Assembly: GCA_937894065.1 (NCBI GenBank) | Contig: CALCST010000031.1 | Span: 62,001 to 126,000, forward strand | Source: an uncultured Parabacteroides sp. | GTDB lineage: Bacteria > Bacteroidota > Bacteroidia > Bacteroidales > Tannerellaceae | DNA: 64,000 nt | Direction of reading: 5' to 3' | Shown here: positions 1 through 8,507 of the stretch, piece after piece | Layout: each line of letters starts with the position of its first letter | How positions within the stretch are numbered: the stretch's first letter is position 1 | Position numbers and translations under genes: made by a program | Notes under the pieces: generated by a model | Database searches by the model: none | Seen by the model: only the letters and a program-made list of their open reading frames with translations | What the model was told of the DNA's origin: nothing

Positions 1-162
1 CAACCTTTATACTGAGTAATTTGTAAAACTTAAGTAACTTTACAAATACAAAATTACTAATAAAATGTGATAAACAGAAAAATACGGTAAAGTTATTGGA
101 AATGCGTAGGTTTAAGGGACATCTTTCGCGGAATAGAATGCTAGTGGAAAGAGGTGTAAAAT

Positions 163-261
163 GGGTCCGGATGTATCTCCTCGTGGGGCCGTATATATTT
201 CTGATTATTTACGGTCCCACGGCGACTTAGGTTCGGATGTATTTTTGAGGAAATATAACCC
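163..261. other. Nested inverted repeat, possible structured RNA
   Basis: The first 361 bases hold no gene. They are AT-rich except for this more GC-rich block. An inner stem pairs CGTGGGGCCGTA (182-193) with TACGGTCCCACG (210-221) around a 16-nt loop, with one G-U pair. An outer stem pairs TATCTCCT (174-181) with AGGAAATA (248-255), 7 of 8 positions, and GGGT (163-166) can close on ACCC (258-261). The sequence GGTYCGGATGTAT occurs twice, at 164-176 and 230-242, flanking the inner hairpin. No T-run follows the hairpin, so a simple terminator is unlikely. It could be a leader of the flavoprotein gene or an independent RNA. I do not recognise the family. Confidence 0.4.
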
Positions 262-361
262 GGTAAATATTCTGTAATTTAGGTCATTTTTTCTGTATTT
301 CATCTACCATAAAAAATCTATCTTTTCCGAACTTTGCTATAACAAATTAATCTTATAAGCT

Positions 362-904
362 ATGGTAAAGAAAGTCCTGATTTTATCATCCAGTCCTCGC
401 CGCAATGGCAATTCAGATTCGTTGGCAAATGAATTTATGCGAGGAGCAATTGATGCCGGAAATGTTGTGGAAAAAATTTTCCTCAGAGACAAATCAATAC
501 ATCCATGTTTAGGTTGCAGCGTATGTAGCAAAGATAAAAAGCCATGCCCACAAAAAGACGATGCTGCTGAAATAATAGAAAAGATGTTGCAAGCCGACAC
601 TATAGTAATGGCAACACCTGTATATTTCTATTCAATGAGCGCTCAAATGAAAACGTTAATTGACCGTTGCTGTGGACCATATACAGAAATGAAAAACAAA
701 GATTTCTATTTTCTGGCAGCTGCTGCAGAAGACGATCCAAGCATTATGGACAGAATCATAGTAAGCTTCAAAGGTTTCCTGGATTGTCTGGAAAATCCTA
801 CAATCAAAGGCTCTGTATTCTGCGGAGGTGTTTGGCTTCCAGGTGAGATAAACGGAAAGCCTGCTTTAAAAGAAGCATATGAAATGGGAAAGAATATAAA
901 ATAA
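362..904 (+). CDS. Flavodoxin-like iron-sulfur flavoprotein / NADPH-dependent FMN reductase family
   Basis: A cytoplasmic 180-residue flavodoxin-fold protein of the NAD(P)H-dependent FMN reductase superfamily. The N-terminal strand and loop [10 protein letters not shown] (residues 9-18) is the usual FMN phosphate-binding segment. A cysteine cluster, CLGCSVC followed by CP (about residues 49-63), is what iron-sulfur flavoproteins of this family carry, so a 4Fe-4S cluster is likely. The motif [12 protein letters not shown] (about 87-98) is the second flavin-binding loop. Such proteins pass electrons between ferredoxin-like carriers and flavin; the substrate here is unknown. The acetyltransferase gene follows after 14 bases on the same strand, so the two are probably co-transcribed, although no functional link is obvious. 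Confidence 0.85.
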   Translation: MVKKVLILSSSPRRNGNSDSLANEFMRGAIDAGNVVEKIFLRDKSIHPCLGCSVCSKDKKPCPQKDDAAEIIEKMLQADTIVMATPVYFYSMSAQMKTLIDRCCGPYTEMKNKDFYFLAAAAEDDPSIMDRIIVSFKGFLDCLENPTIKGSVFCGGVWLPGEINGKPALKEAYEMGKNIK

Positions 905-918
905 AATCTAGCTGTAAT

Positions 919-1485
919 ATGACTTTGGAAGAATTTATTGAGCATGTCAAAGCAGGGAAACCGCTTGACAATGATGATATTTATGCTCTAATGAACGAGA
1001 AGAGCGAAGAAGCACGCAAAATAACTTTCGAGCTTAACAGTGGTTATCATACACAGGAAGAAATTCGCAAATATATTTCCATTCTAACCGGAAAGGAAAT
1101 AAATGAAACACTGCGTGTTTTCCCTCCGTTTTATACTGATTTCGGAAAAAATATCACAATTGGGAAAAATGTATTCATAAACGCTTGTTGCCATTTCCAG
1201 GACCACGGAGGAATAGTGCTGGGAGATGATTGTCTGATTGGGCATAATGTTGTTTTCGCAACATTAAATCATAGTCTTGACCCTGAAAAACGAGCGTCGA
1301 TGATTCCTGCTCCAATCATTGTCGGTAAAAAGGTTTGGATTGGCTCTAATTCAACAATCCTGCAAGGTGTAACCATAGGTGATAATTCAATAGTTGCTGC
1401 AGGTTCAGTCGTAACCAAAGATGTTCCGGCAAATACAATTGTCGGTGGAGTTCCGGCAAAAGAAATAAAGAAAATCAATCAATGA
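919..1485 (+). CDS. Sugar O-acetyltransferase, maltose/galactoside acetyltransferase family
   Basis: A 188-residue acyl-CoA-dependent O-acetyltransferase of the left-handed beta-helix class. An N-terminal helical region (about 1-60) is followed by hexapeptide repeats from about residue 75 onward (for example [36 protein letters not shown]). The family's catalytic histidine lies in NHSLDP (about residue 115), and the C-terminal [10 protein letters not shown] is the usual end of the helix domain. Members such as LacA, Maa and NodL acetylate sugars; the acceptor cannot be read from the sequence. It sits 14 bases after the flavoprotein gene and is followed by a strong bidirectional hairpin, so the pair forms a two-gene unit. 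Confidence 0.88.
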   Translation: MTLEEFIEHVKAGKPLDNDDIYALMNEKSEEARKITFELNSGYHTQEEIRKYISILTGKEINETLRVFPPFYTDFGKNITIGKNVFINACCHFQDHGGIVLGDDCLIGHNVVFATLNHSLDPEKRASMIPAPIIVGKKVWIGSNSTILQGVTIGDNSIVAAGSVVTKDVPANTIVGGVPAKEIKKINQ

Positions 1486-1584
1486 TTGTATTAATAATTT
1501 AAGTTTCATCGGTTTTTAGCTTCCGGACAATAAGCGATAAAGAGTCCGGCAAAGTAAAAGCCCGAGAAACTATAGTCCATAATC

Positions 1585-1624
1585 ATTGAGTTTTCCCAAG
1601 TTTTACGACTTGGGAAAACTCAAT
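1585..1624. terminator. Bidirectional terminator between convergent genes
   Basis: A perfect 16-bp inverted repeat: ATTGAGTTTTCCCAAG at 1585-1600 pairs with its complement at 1609-1624 around an 8-nt loop. It lies between the end of the acetyltransferase gene and the end of the adenine deaminase gene. The right arm contains the deaminase stop codon (complement of 1620-1622), so the last bases of the coding sequence are part of the hairpin. No long T-run is present on either side. Confidence 0.8.
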
Positions 1625-3290
1625 TTATTACATCTACAAAATCAAAACGCGAAACATCAACCAAACCTTTATCTGTTAGTTTCAGTTCCGGAATAACCGG
1701 TAATGCCATAAATGCCATGGTTATAAACGGGGCTTTCAATTTACATCCAAGACTCTTTGTTTTGGCATTAATACGATTATAGTTTTCGGCAATAGTATTT
1801 GCCGGTTCATGTGACATGAGACCTGCAACCGGTAGCGGAAAAATATCTGTTTCATCATCCGAAACAACGCCTACACCGCCTTTATATCCAATCAGAGCGT
1901 TAATGATTTTCACTAAATACTGGTCTGAAGAACCTATAGCCACAATATTATGACTGTCGTGAGCAATTGTTGCACCGATGGCTCCATTGCTGATATTGAA
2001 TCCTTTGATAAATCCTACCTGAGGCTTGCCGTTTCCATAACGATTATAAACAACTATTTTCTGTATTTCCGGATCAGACAATTCCTCAACTGGAACAATC
2101 TCTTTATCAGTCAGAAGCTCTCCATCAACGGCAACAATGACTTTTGCACAGCCTTTCGATGTATCAAGAAAAATATCCTGAAGAGTTATCGGTTCTGCCT
2201 CAAAATTATTAGGCATAACATTTATGCTATCATTCACTGTCAAATTATGATCTATCAGTCCATTTTTACTATCATAAACCAAATAACCGTCTATTATTGC
2301 AGAAACCACATTAAAATCCACAAGATTATCTACGGCAATGAAAGTAGCATTATCTCCTTTCCTCATCAACCCGACAGGCAGTTTATAATGATTTACAGGA
2401 TTGATACATGCAGCCTGAAGAATATCCCATACTGAAATTCCTTTTGCTATGCCACGACGCACCAATGCATCAATATGCCCCGCTACAAGATCATCCGGAT
2501 GTTTATCATCAGAACACAACATCACCATCTCAGGACTTTCTGAAATAATTGAATAAAGAGCATCAAAATTACGGGCAGCACTACCTTCTCTTACAATAAC
2601 TTTAATTCCATTCTTGATTCTTTCACGCGCCTCTTCGATGGTAGAACATTCATGATCTGTAGATATACCGGCTTCGGCATACTTACGGAGGTCTTCTCCT
2701 TTTATTCCCGGAGCATGGCCGTCAACCTTTTTCCCAGCCTGAAGTGCTGCATCTATTTTACCTATAACCTCTTTATCTTGAGCAATTACACCAGGATAGT
2801 TCATCATCTCTGCAAGAAAGTATATATCGTCCCGACGTATGTATCCCCTTGTCATATTTGCGTCAATATTTGCACCTGCCGTTTCCAGATGAGATGATGG
2901 AACACACGACGGAAGTCCGAAGAAAAATTTGAAACGAGAATCTTTTGCATTACCTATCATGAAATCCAAACCTGCAATACCTAAAACATTTACTATTTCA
3001 TGAGGATCGCAAACAGCATTTATTACTCCATGGCAAACAGCCACTTTGGCGAAATTAACAGGCGTCATCATTGAACTTTCAATATGAATATGAGCGTCTG
3101 TCAAAGCCGGAAGATAATAAGGTGCATTTTCTTCTACCGAATCTATACGGATTATATCACTGATCACTCCATTTTTCACAACTATTATTCCAGGAAATAC
3201 AGATTTTCCGGTAATATCAACAATATGCCCTTTGTAGGTTTCTGTAGAATTACTATTTATATGTTTTGCCATATAGTCAGTCGAATTCAT
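1620..3290 (-). CDS. ade: Adenine deaminase
   Basis: Hydrolyses adenine to hypoxanthine and ammonia in purine salvage. The protein is a cytoplasmic metal-dependent amidohydrolase of about 556 residues, normal for the bacterial Ade family. The metal-binding start of the barrel is seen as TDAHIHIESS (about residue 65), followed by CDPHEIVNV, and VDGHAPG further on. The conserved C-terminal region contains GATIAHDSHN and a GGVGVV segment. I placed the start at the ATG at 3290, because the open frame extends only three more codons to a TTG; a second in-frame ATG lies six codons inside. A convergent terminator overlaps its stop codon. No purine riboswitch is visible upstream. Confidence 0.95.
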   Translation of the reverse strand: MNSTDYMAKHINSNSTETYKGHIVDITGKSVFPGIIVVKNGVISDIIRIDSVEENAPYYLPALTDAHIHIESSMMTPVNFAKVAVCHGVINAVCDPHEIVNVLGIAGLDFMIGNAKDSRFKFFFGLPSCVPSSHLETAGANIDANMTRGYIRRDDIYFLAEMMNYPGVIAQDKEVIGKIDAALQAGKKVDGHAPGIKGEDLRKYAEAGISTDHECSTIEEARERIKNGIKVIVREGSAARNFDALYSIISESPEMVMLCSDDKHPDDLVAGHIDALVRRGIAKGISVWDILQAACINPVNHYKLPVGLMRKGDNATFIAVDNLVDFNVVSAIIDGYLVYDSKNGLIDHNLTVNDSINVMPNNFEAEPITLQDIFLDTSKGCAKVIVAVDGELLTDKEIVPVEELSDPEIQKIVVYNRYGNGKPQVGFIKGFNISNGAIGATIAHDSHNIVAIGSSDQYLVKIINALIGYKGGVGVVSDDETDIFPLPVAGLMSHEPANTIAENYNRINAKTKSLGCKLKAPFITMAFMALPVIPELKLTDKGLVDVSRFDFVDVIN

Positions 3291-3454
3291 AAAAAACAAT
3301 TTGAGAAAAATTTATTTGCTGCTTTTGAGAAAAGCTTAATAATAAAGAAGAAGCCGCTTGGCTTAAGTTCTGACATCTAATACTATCTTTAATTTCATCT
3401 TAACGAAGATAGCAATATTTTTCGTATTTATAATGCTCTGTATCCGCCTTTACT

Positions 3455-3462
3455 TATTTTTG
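3455..3462 (+). promoter_or_regulatory. -7 promoter box for the CAT-family gene
   Basis: TATTTTTG matches the TAnnTTTG -7 consensus of Bacteroidetes. The transcript would begin near 3469, 18 bases before the ATG at 3487. This argues against the longer frame that opens at 3433, upstream of the box. I see no good -33 element. Confidence 0.45.
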
Positions 3463-3486
3463 TATAAAATACCACATTATAATATT

Positions 3487-4110
3487 ATGACAAAGCACAT
3501 CATTGACATTGAAAACTGGGAAAGAAAAGAGTATTATAATTTCTTCGGAATGATGGACAATCCATTCCTGGGTGTAACAGCAAAAGCTGATTTTTCCCAA
3601 TGTTATATTCAGGCAAAAGAAGACGGCGAATCTTTTATGCTCTATTCTCTTCACAAAATCCTTAGAGCAGTTAATGCCATTCCGGAATTCAGATACAGAA
3701 TTGAGGATGAAAATGTAGTTATTTATGACACAATAAGTGCAAGTTCAACAATAGGAAGAGAAAACGGAAGCTTTGGATTCGGATATTTCAATTATTACGA
3801 AGACAGGAAAGACTTTGTATCTGAAGCAAAGAAAGAAGTAAAAAGAATCAAGGAATCCTCAGGTTTATGTTTGGGTAAAGAAGAAGCAAGGATGGATTTA
3901 ATATACTATTCTCCACTTCCTTGGATTGATTTCACTGATATCAGCCATGCCGGAAATTTAGCCAAAGGACAGTCTATACCTAGAATTACTACAGGAAAAC
4001 TAACGGAAACAGGGAACAAGCTTGAAATGTCTGTCTCTGTTGAGCTGAACCACGGATTGGCAGACGGATATCATGTTGCCCAATTTTTCCGGCTTCTCAA
4101 TGAAATGTAG
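3487..4110 (+). CDS. Chloramphenicol acetyltransferase (CAT) family protein
   Basis: A 207-residue protein, close to the usual length of about 210-220 for type A CAT, which transfers acetyl from acetyl-CoA to a hydroxyl group. The active-site motif near the C-terminus reads NHGLADGYHV. The catalytic His and the Asp-Gly four residues later of the CAT HHxxxDG motif are kept, but the first His is Asn. The segment WIDFTDISHA before it is also typical of the fold. The start was moved from 3433 to 3487 because the -7 box lies between them and the CAT N-terminus aligns best from MTKHIIDIENW. Chromosomal members of this family often act on unknown acceptors, so drug resistance should not be assumed. 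Confidence 0.85.
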   Translation: MTKHIIDIENWERKEYYNFFGMMDNPFLGVTAKADFSQCYIQAKEDGESFMLYSLHKILRAVNAIPEFRYRIEDENVVIYDTISASSTIGRENGSFGFGYFNYYEDRKDFVSEAKKEVKRIKESSGLCLGKEEARMDLIYYSPLPWIDFTDISHAGNLAKGQSIPRITTGKLTETGNKLEMSVSVELNHGLADGYHVAQFFRLLNEM

Positions 4111-4141
4111 GAAACAGTCATATTCTTAGGACATAAAAAAA

Positions 4142-4172
4142 GAGGAACAAGGAAAATATTTTCCTGTTCCTC
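4142..4172 (-). terminator. Terminator of the leftward adenosyltransferase operon
   Basis: GAGGAACA-GGAAAA (4142-4156, with one bulged A) pairs with TTTTCCTGTTCCTC (4159-4172). Read on the minus strand the hairpin is followed by a T-run (complement of 4135-4141), as expected for the end of the operon whose last gene stops at 4192. Confidence 0.8.
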
Positions 4173-4191
4173 GTGTCAAACTATCTTCTAA

Positions 4192-4413
4192 TTAATATTC
4201 TTCCTCGTTGAAAAAGAAATCCTCTTTACTTGGATAATCAGGCCAAATATCTTCCATACATTCATATATTTCACCTTCATCTTCCATTTCCTGCAAATTT
4301 TCGATTACTTCCAACGGAGCGCCTGAGCGCTGTGCATAATCAATAAGTTCATCTTTGGTCGCTGGCCAAGGAGCATCTTCTAGTTTAGAAGCTAATTCTA
4401 ATGTCCAATACAT
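4192..4413 (-). CDS. DUF2795 domain protein
   Basis: A small acidic cytoplasmic protein of 73 residues. The N-terminal half (MYWTLELASKLEDAPWPATK, then DELIDYAQRSGAP) is typical of DUF2795, a helical domain of unknown function found as short stand-alone proteins in Bacteroidetes. The C-terminal half is rich in Asp and Glu and ends in NEEEY. It is the last gene of the leftward operon after the methyltransferase and the cobalamin adenosyltransferase, 73 bases downstream of the latter, and is followed by a terminator. Function is unknown. The family assignment is from recognition of the N-terminal motif. Confidence 0.75.
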   Translation of the reverse strand: MYWTLELASKLEDAPWPATKDELIDYAQRSGAPLEVIENLQEMEDEGEIYECMEDIWPDYPSKEDFFFNEEEY

Positions 4414-4486
4414 ATTGTTTTTAGTATTAAATGACTGAGTTAACAGTCAGGTTCTCAAATTTCACGCAAAAATAGAACTTTATTTT

Positions 4487-5050
4487 TTAGATGCAAGTAT
4501 AATCCCAAATAATTTCTTTGCCATTTTGATTTATACATTCTTTTCGCGCTAAAACGAATAAATAGTCAGATAATCTGTTCATAAAGACCAGAACAGGTTC
4601 TTCAACTTTATGTTCTTCAGCAAGACGATAAATCTGGCGCTCAGCACGTCGGCAAACAGTTCTACATACATGAGCCAAAGAAGCAGAACGGCATCCGCCA
4701 GGCAAAACAAAGCTCTTCATCTTAGGCAGTTCGTTATCCAAACGATCAATCTCCCTTTCCAGTTTTTCTATACTTTCAGGCGTAACTCTACTTTCTATTT
4801 TAAGCTCTGTTGTTTCTTGGTCTGTTGCCAAATAAGAACCTATAGTGAACAATTTATGCTGAATAAACAATAAGAAATCAGCATCTTCCTGACTATCCAA
4901 TGATGTTATCAGTAATCCTATAAAAGAATTCAACTCATCAATTGTGCCATAGCTTTCAATGCGCTGATGAGATTTAGGAACACGTTGTCCTCCAACAAGA
5001 GAAGTTGTTCCTTTATCTCCAGTTCCGGTATAAATCAAACTTTTCTTCAT
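4487..5050 (-). CDS. Cob(I)alamin adenosyltransferase, PduO type
   Basis: Transfers the adenosyl group of ATP to reduced cobalamin to form adenosylcobalamin. The 187-residue length fits the PduO/MMAB family. The N-terminal ATP-binding stretch is [20 protein letters not shown] (residues 7-26), then [16 protein letters not shown], and the C-terminal helix signature is [12 protein letters not shown] (about 129-140) followed by [12 protein letters not shown]. It lies 24 bases downstream of the methyltransferase gene and is probably co-transcribed. In Bacteroidales the product serves B12-dependent enzymes such as methylmalonyl-CoA mutase. The window also holds a B12-riboswitch-controlled uptake locus at 30-34 kb, consistent with reliance on imported corrinoid. 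No riboswitch is seen in front of this operon. Confidence 0.93.
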   Translation of the reverse strand: MKKSLIYTGTGDKGTTSLVGGQRVPKSHQRIESYGTIDELNSFIGLLITSLDSQEDADFLLFIQHKLFTIGSYLATDQETTELKIESRVTPESIEKLEREIDRLDNELPKMKSFVLPGGCRSASLAHVCRTVCRRAERQIYRLAEEHKVEEPVLVFMNRLSDYLFVLARKECINQNGKEIIWDYTCI

Positions 5051-5074
5051 ATTATCGTTCGTATTTATTTATTA

Positions 5075-5794
5075 TCAAAAGTAAACTATATAATCCTTCC
5101 TGTGTAATCTTTTATTGAAAAAGACAAAACCTATATTATACAAATCAAAAGTAAGAACTACTTCAGATGTATTCTTCATCTCATTCCAAAACAATCTCAT
5201 GTTTTTATTGTCACGTATTCCTTCAATAACGAATACTGTATCGGGATGAATATGCTTGATGCATTTATTAAACAATTCAGAAATAGAATTTGAATTATCA
5301 GAGCAGTTAAAAAAAACAAAATCAAATATTGGAATATCCTCAAATACTTCATCCAAAGTATGCGAATACTCTCCGATTTTTTTCTCCAGTTTTATATTCA
5401 TATTAGAGAAAGCCCAATCGGACAATTCAGCATCCTTCTTATCTTCCTTTATTAAAACACTTTGCAATCCGGAAGAATATGCATTATAATACAAAGAAGA
5501 TATACAATCTCCACCAATCTGTAATATTTTACGTGGTTTTATATAATTCATGAGTCTGAACAAAAGTTCTCCGTGGGAAACTTTTATCAACGATTTGTAA
5601 TTATATTCAGATTTGTATTTTATCTGTTTTCGTATAATATCAATACGGTCAAAACAATAATAAGGACAGCGTTCATCTATAACCTTTGTAATTAAATTAA
5701 AGGCGAATGGTGAATGAACACCAAAACCACGACGAAATCTCAGAAACCGATAAATAAGTACCGTTTTCCTCACTTTGTCAAATAATTGAAGCAT
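5075..5794 (-). CDS. Putative class I SAM-dependent methyltransferase
   Basis: A protein of about 239 residues. The N-terminal RRGFGVHSPFAFNLI is a sequence I know from a Bacteroidetes family annotated as SAM-dependent methyltransferases. A Rossmann-like start follows at KILQIGGDCISS (about residues 90-101), and IFDFVFFNCSD is the position of the fold's fourth strand. The glycine-rich loop is weak (IGGD), so catalysis and substrate are uncertain. I chose the ATG at 5794, preceded by AGGGA, over a start 29 codons upstream whose extra residues do not resemble the family. It is the first gene of the operon with the adenosyltransferase and the DUF2795 protein. Confidence 0.65.
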   Translation of the reverse strand: MLQLFDKVRKTVLIYRFLRFRRGFGVHSPFAFNLITKVIDERCPYYCFDRIDIIRKQIKYKSEYNYKSLIKVSHGELLFRLMNYIKPRKILQIGGDCISSLYYNAYSSGLQSVLIKEDKKDAELSDWAFSNMNIKLEKKIGEYSHTLDEVFEDIPIFDFVFFNCSDNSNSISELFNKCIKHIHPDTVFVIEGIRDNKNMRLFWNEMKNTSEVVLTFDLYNIGFVFFNKRLHRKDYIVYF

Positions 5795-5887
5795 AATATT
5801 TCCCTTCTCGTTAATTATGCGAAGATAGTATTTTTCATTTATATTTTCAGGTACATATTTACTTAAGTTTCGCAAGCTCAAATTTCA

Positions 5888-5976
5888 GCTAACAAGTTGA
5901 CAATAACTATTAGATTATTAATTGTAAAGTAACATTTGTTTTTACCTTCTCAACCTGTCTATGAAGCATTGTTTAC
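5888..5976. repeat. Degenerate copy of the GTTGACAA palindromic repeat
   Basis: A left remnant (TAACAAGTTGACAA) and a right remnant ending in TGTCTATGAAGCATTGTTTAC match the better copies at 47135-47240 and 28914-28980. It lies in the divergent gap between the methyltransferase and yitT-like genes, a stretch of about 300 bases that otherwise shows only the promoter at 6037-6067. Confidence 0.5.
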
Positions 5977-6036
5977 TTTTAAGCTGAACTACCTGCAAAA
6001 CTTAAGTAAGTTATAATAAAATGCATATACCTATCT

Positions 6037-6067
6037 GTTGAAAATTCAATTTGTTTCATTACTTTTG
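6037..6067 (+). promoter_or_regulatory. Promoter of the YitT-family gene
   Basis: A -7 box TACTTTTG at 6060-6067 and a -33 element GTTG at 6037-6040 with a 19-base spacer, within the 19-21 range usual for Bacteroidetes. The leader would be short, about 18 bases before the ATG at 6092. Confidence 0.6.
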
Positions 6068-6091
6068 CCGCTGTTTTAACATCTTTGTCTA

Positions 6092-7024
6092 ATGAATAAT
6101 AAATTATCAAAACTAACGAACCGCCAATATCTCCAAAGAGAAATGCAAGATTACGTTATGATTGCATTTGGTATGATATTGTATTGTATTGGTTGGACAG
6201 TTTTTTTACTGCCTAATGACATTACCACAGGAGGAGTTCCGGGTATTGCTTCTGTAGTATATTTTGCAATAAAGCTGCCTGTTCAATATGTTTATTTTGG
6301 CTTGAATGCAATCCTTCTTATGTTAGCCTTGAAAATTTTAGGCTTTAAGTTCAGTATCAAAACTATTTTTGCTGTTTTTGTATTAACGTTTTTATTGTCA
6401 GTAACTCAAAAATGGACAAGTAATTTCCATATTCTAAGCGATCAGCCATTTATGGCTTGCGTTCTAGGTGCTTCATTTTGTGGAGCTGGTATTGGAGTTG
6501 CACTATCTTATAATGGTAGTACTGGAGGAACTGATATTGTTGCAGCCATAGTAAATAAATACAGAGATATATCATTGGGACGAGTTATAATGTTCTGTGA
6601 TATGATTATCATATCCTCAAGTTATTTTGTCCTGCAGGACTGGGAAAAAGTCGTATATGGCTATGTTACACTGTTCATTTGCAGTTTCGTTCTTGACCAG
6701 ATAGTAAACAGTAACCGACAGTCTGTACAATTCTTCATTATATCAAAGCATTATGAGGAAATAGGTCATAGAATAAATAAAGACATGCATCGAGGCGTAA
6801 CAGTTATTGATGGTACAGGTCTTTACACAGGTTTAGGTGTTAAAATGATGTTCGTGCTTGCTAAAAAGAGAGAATCAAATATGATTTTCCGTCTTATTCA
6901 AGATATTGACCCGGATGCATTTGTATCCCAAAGTGCTGTAATTGGTGTTTACGGAAAAGGATTTGATCATATAAAGATAAAATCCAAATCAACAGATAAA
7001 GAGAAAAAAAGAGACTCCGAATAA
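6092..7024 (+). CDS. YitT family membrane protein (DUF161 and DUF2179)
   Basis: A 310-residue inner-membrane protein. Residues about 20-205 hold five or so hydrophobic segments with the family's typical DITTGGVPGIA and NGSTGGTDIVA glycine-rich motifs (about 44-54 and 145-155). The cytoplasmic C-terminal part, about 215-300, is the DUF2179 domain. The family is widespread and its transport or other role is not established. A charged lysine-rich tail ends the protein. It is transcribed alone from the promoter at 6037-6067 and ends at a strong terminator. Confidence 0.9.
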   Translation: MNNKLSKLTNRQYLQREMQDYVMIAFGMILYCIGWTVFLLPNDITTGGVPGIASVVYFAIKLPVQYVYFGLNAILLMLALKILGFKFSIKTIFAVFVLTFLLSVTQKWTSNFHILSDQPFMACVLGASFCGAGIGVALSYNGSTGGTDIVAAIVNKYRDISLGRVIMFCDMIIISSSYFVLQDWEKVVYGYVTLFICSFVLDQIVNSNRQSVQFFIISKHYEEIGHRINKDMHRGVTVIDGTGLYTGLGVKMMFVLAKKRESNMIFRLIQDIDPDAFVSQSAVIGVYGKGFDHIKIKSKSTDKEKKRDSE

Positions 7025-7045
7025 AAACTTAGGAAATACAAAAAT

Positions 7046-7090
7046 GAAGACACACTTATTCAAATGACTGATAAGTGTGTCTTCTTTTTT
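7046..7090. terminator. Terminator of the YitT-family gene, probably bidirectional
   Basis: A 14-bp perfect stem (GAAGACACACTTAT at 7046-7059 with its complement at 7071-7084), an 11-nt loop, and six Ts at 7085-7090 on the plus strand. The converging NSS transporter gene ends at 7129, and the A-rich left flank would give a weak T-run for it as well. Confidence 0.9.
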
Positions 7091-7097
7091 ATATTCT

Positions 7098-7129
7098 CTT
7101 GTCAACTTGTATCTGAAACCTTTATCTAC
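7098..7129. repeat. Half copy of the GTTGACAA palindromic repeat
   Basis: Only the right arm is present: CTTGTCAACTTGTATCTGAAACC and some flank, closely matching the right arm of the copy at 28914-28980. It fills the gap between the YitT terminator and the end of the NSS transporter gene. Confidence 0.65.
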
Positions 7130-8493
7130 TATTTCAAGAAAATATTCATTAATCCAAGTTCATTAAGGAAAATCAAAGCAATTGCTATAGGAGCAATATA
7201 CTTAATAAAAAACGCATAAGAACGGAAGAAGTAGAATTTTATACTTCCTTCGTTTGTAAGCTCAGCTTTAAGGATTTTATTATCTATTCTCAAACCGACA
7301 AAAATACAAATCAACATTCCTCCAAGCGGCATCATAATCTTCGCAGTCAGATAATCCAGAGCATCAAAGAAAATAAGTCCGCCTATCGTATATTCTTTCA
7401 GAACACCAAAAGATAACGAACTTATTATACCCAATATAGCTACACCAAACGAAACAACCCACGCAGCCTGCTTTCTAGTAATATGATATTCCTCATGCAC
7501 ATAAGCCGTTGCTACTTCATGAAGCGAAATAGTTGATGTAAGAGCAGCTAACGCCAGCAAGATAAAGAAAATAAATGACCATGCATTTCCGAATGGCAAC
7601 TGAGCAAATATATTAGGTAAAGTGATAAATACCAGTTCCGGCCCGGCTGTAGGCTCAATTCCAAAGCTAAACACAGCAGGGAAAACCAATATTCCAGCCA
7701 AAATAGCAACCAGAGTATTAATTACCGTAACCTGAAACGCCGTTCCCTGCAAATTCGTATCCTTGCTAAAATATGAAGAATAGGTTATCAAACATCCCAT
7801 ACCGATGCTTAATGAGAAAAACGTCTGCCCCATCGCACTTAAGATAACCGACGAAGTCACCTTGCTCATATCCGGAAGGAAAAAGAAAGCCAATCCTTCT
7901 TTTGCGCCAGACAATGTCAACGAACGTACACAGAGTAACAACAGTATAATAAATAACGCAGGCATCATAACCTTAGACGCACGTTCAATACCTTTCTCCA
8001 CTCCTGCAGCTATGATATAATGAGTAAGACCAATAAAAACTATTGTCCACATTATTGGTCGGAACACTGATGTGGAAAAGCCTTTGAAATCAGCAGCGAA
8101 ATCAGCCGTACTTTTATCAGAAAGCGAACCACTCAAAGCTTGCCATATATATTCCAATGTCCATCCTGAAACTACAGAATAAAATCCCAATATTAAGAAT
8201 GCCGCAGCAACGCCATTATATCCAATCAAAGGCCATTTCGTTCCAGGAGCCAGTTTCTTAAACGAACCTGCCGCATTGCTTCGTGTATGACGACCTATAA
8301 AAAACTCTGTAATCATTATAGGCAAACCAAGAAGAATGGTAAACAACATGAAAAAGAACAGAAAAGTTCCTCCTCCATTGGCACCAACCATATAAGGAAA
8401 ACGCCATATACTACCCAATCCAACAGCACAACCAACTGTTGCTAATATCACACCCAATTTGCTACCAAAGGTAACTCGTTCCTTTTTAGCCAT
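7129..8493 (-). CDS. Sodium-dependent transporter, NSS (SNF) family
   Basis: A 454-residue inner-membrane symporter of the neurotransmitter:sodium symporter family, in which Na+ drives uptake of amino acids or related compounds. The unwound first helix is seen as GLGSIWRFPY (about residues 21-30) with NGGG just after, the signature of the substrate and sodium sites. At least eleven hydrophobic segments follow; the length matches the shorter bacterial members with 11 or 12 helices. Which amino acid is carried cannot be told. The gene begins 14 bases after the ABC ATPase gene on the same strand, so it may be the last gene of a unit beginning with the helix-hairpin-helix gene at 10655. Confidence 0.93.
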   Translation of the reverse strand: MAKKERVTFGSKLGVILATVGCAVGLGSIWRFPYMVGANGGGTFLFFFMLFTILLGLPIMITEFFIGRHTRSNAAGSFKKLAPGTKWPLIGYNGVAAAFLILGFYSVVSGWTLEYIWQALSGSLSDKSTADFAADFKGFSTSVFRPIMWTIVFIGLTHYIIAAGVEKGIERASKVMMPALFIILLLLCVRSLTLSGAKEGLAFFFLPDMSKVTSSVILSAMGQTFFSLSIGMGCLITYSSYFSKDTNLQGTAFQVTVINTLVAILAGILVFPAVFSFGIEPTAGPELVFITLPNIFAQLPFGNAWSFIFFILLALAALTSTISLHEVATAYVHEEYHITRKQAAWVVSFGVAILGIISSLSFGVLKEYTIGGLIFFDALDYLTAKIMMPLGGMLICIFVGLRIDNKILKAELTNEGSIKFYFFRSYAFFIKYIAPIAIALIFLNELGLMNIFLK

Positions 8494-8507
8494 AACTTTT
8501 TTACTTG

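Noticed and set aside
163..261. tRNA or simple terminator
   Set aside because: No T-arm or cloverleaf can be formed, and no T-run follows the hairpin.
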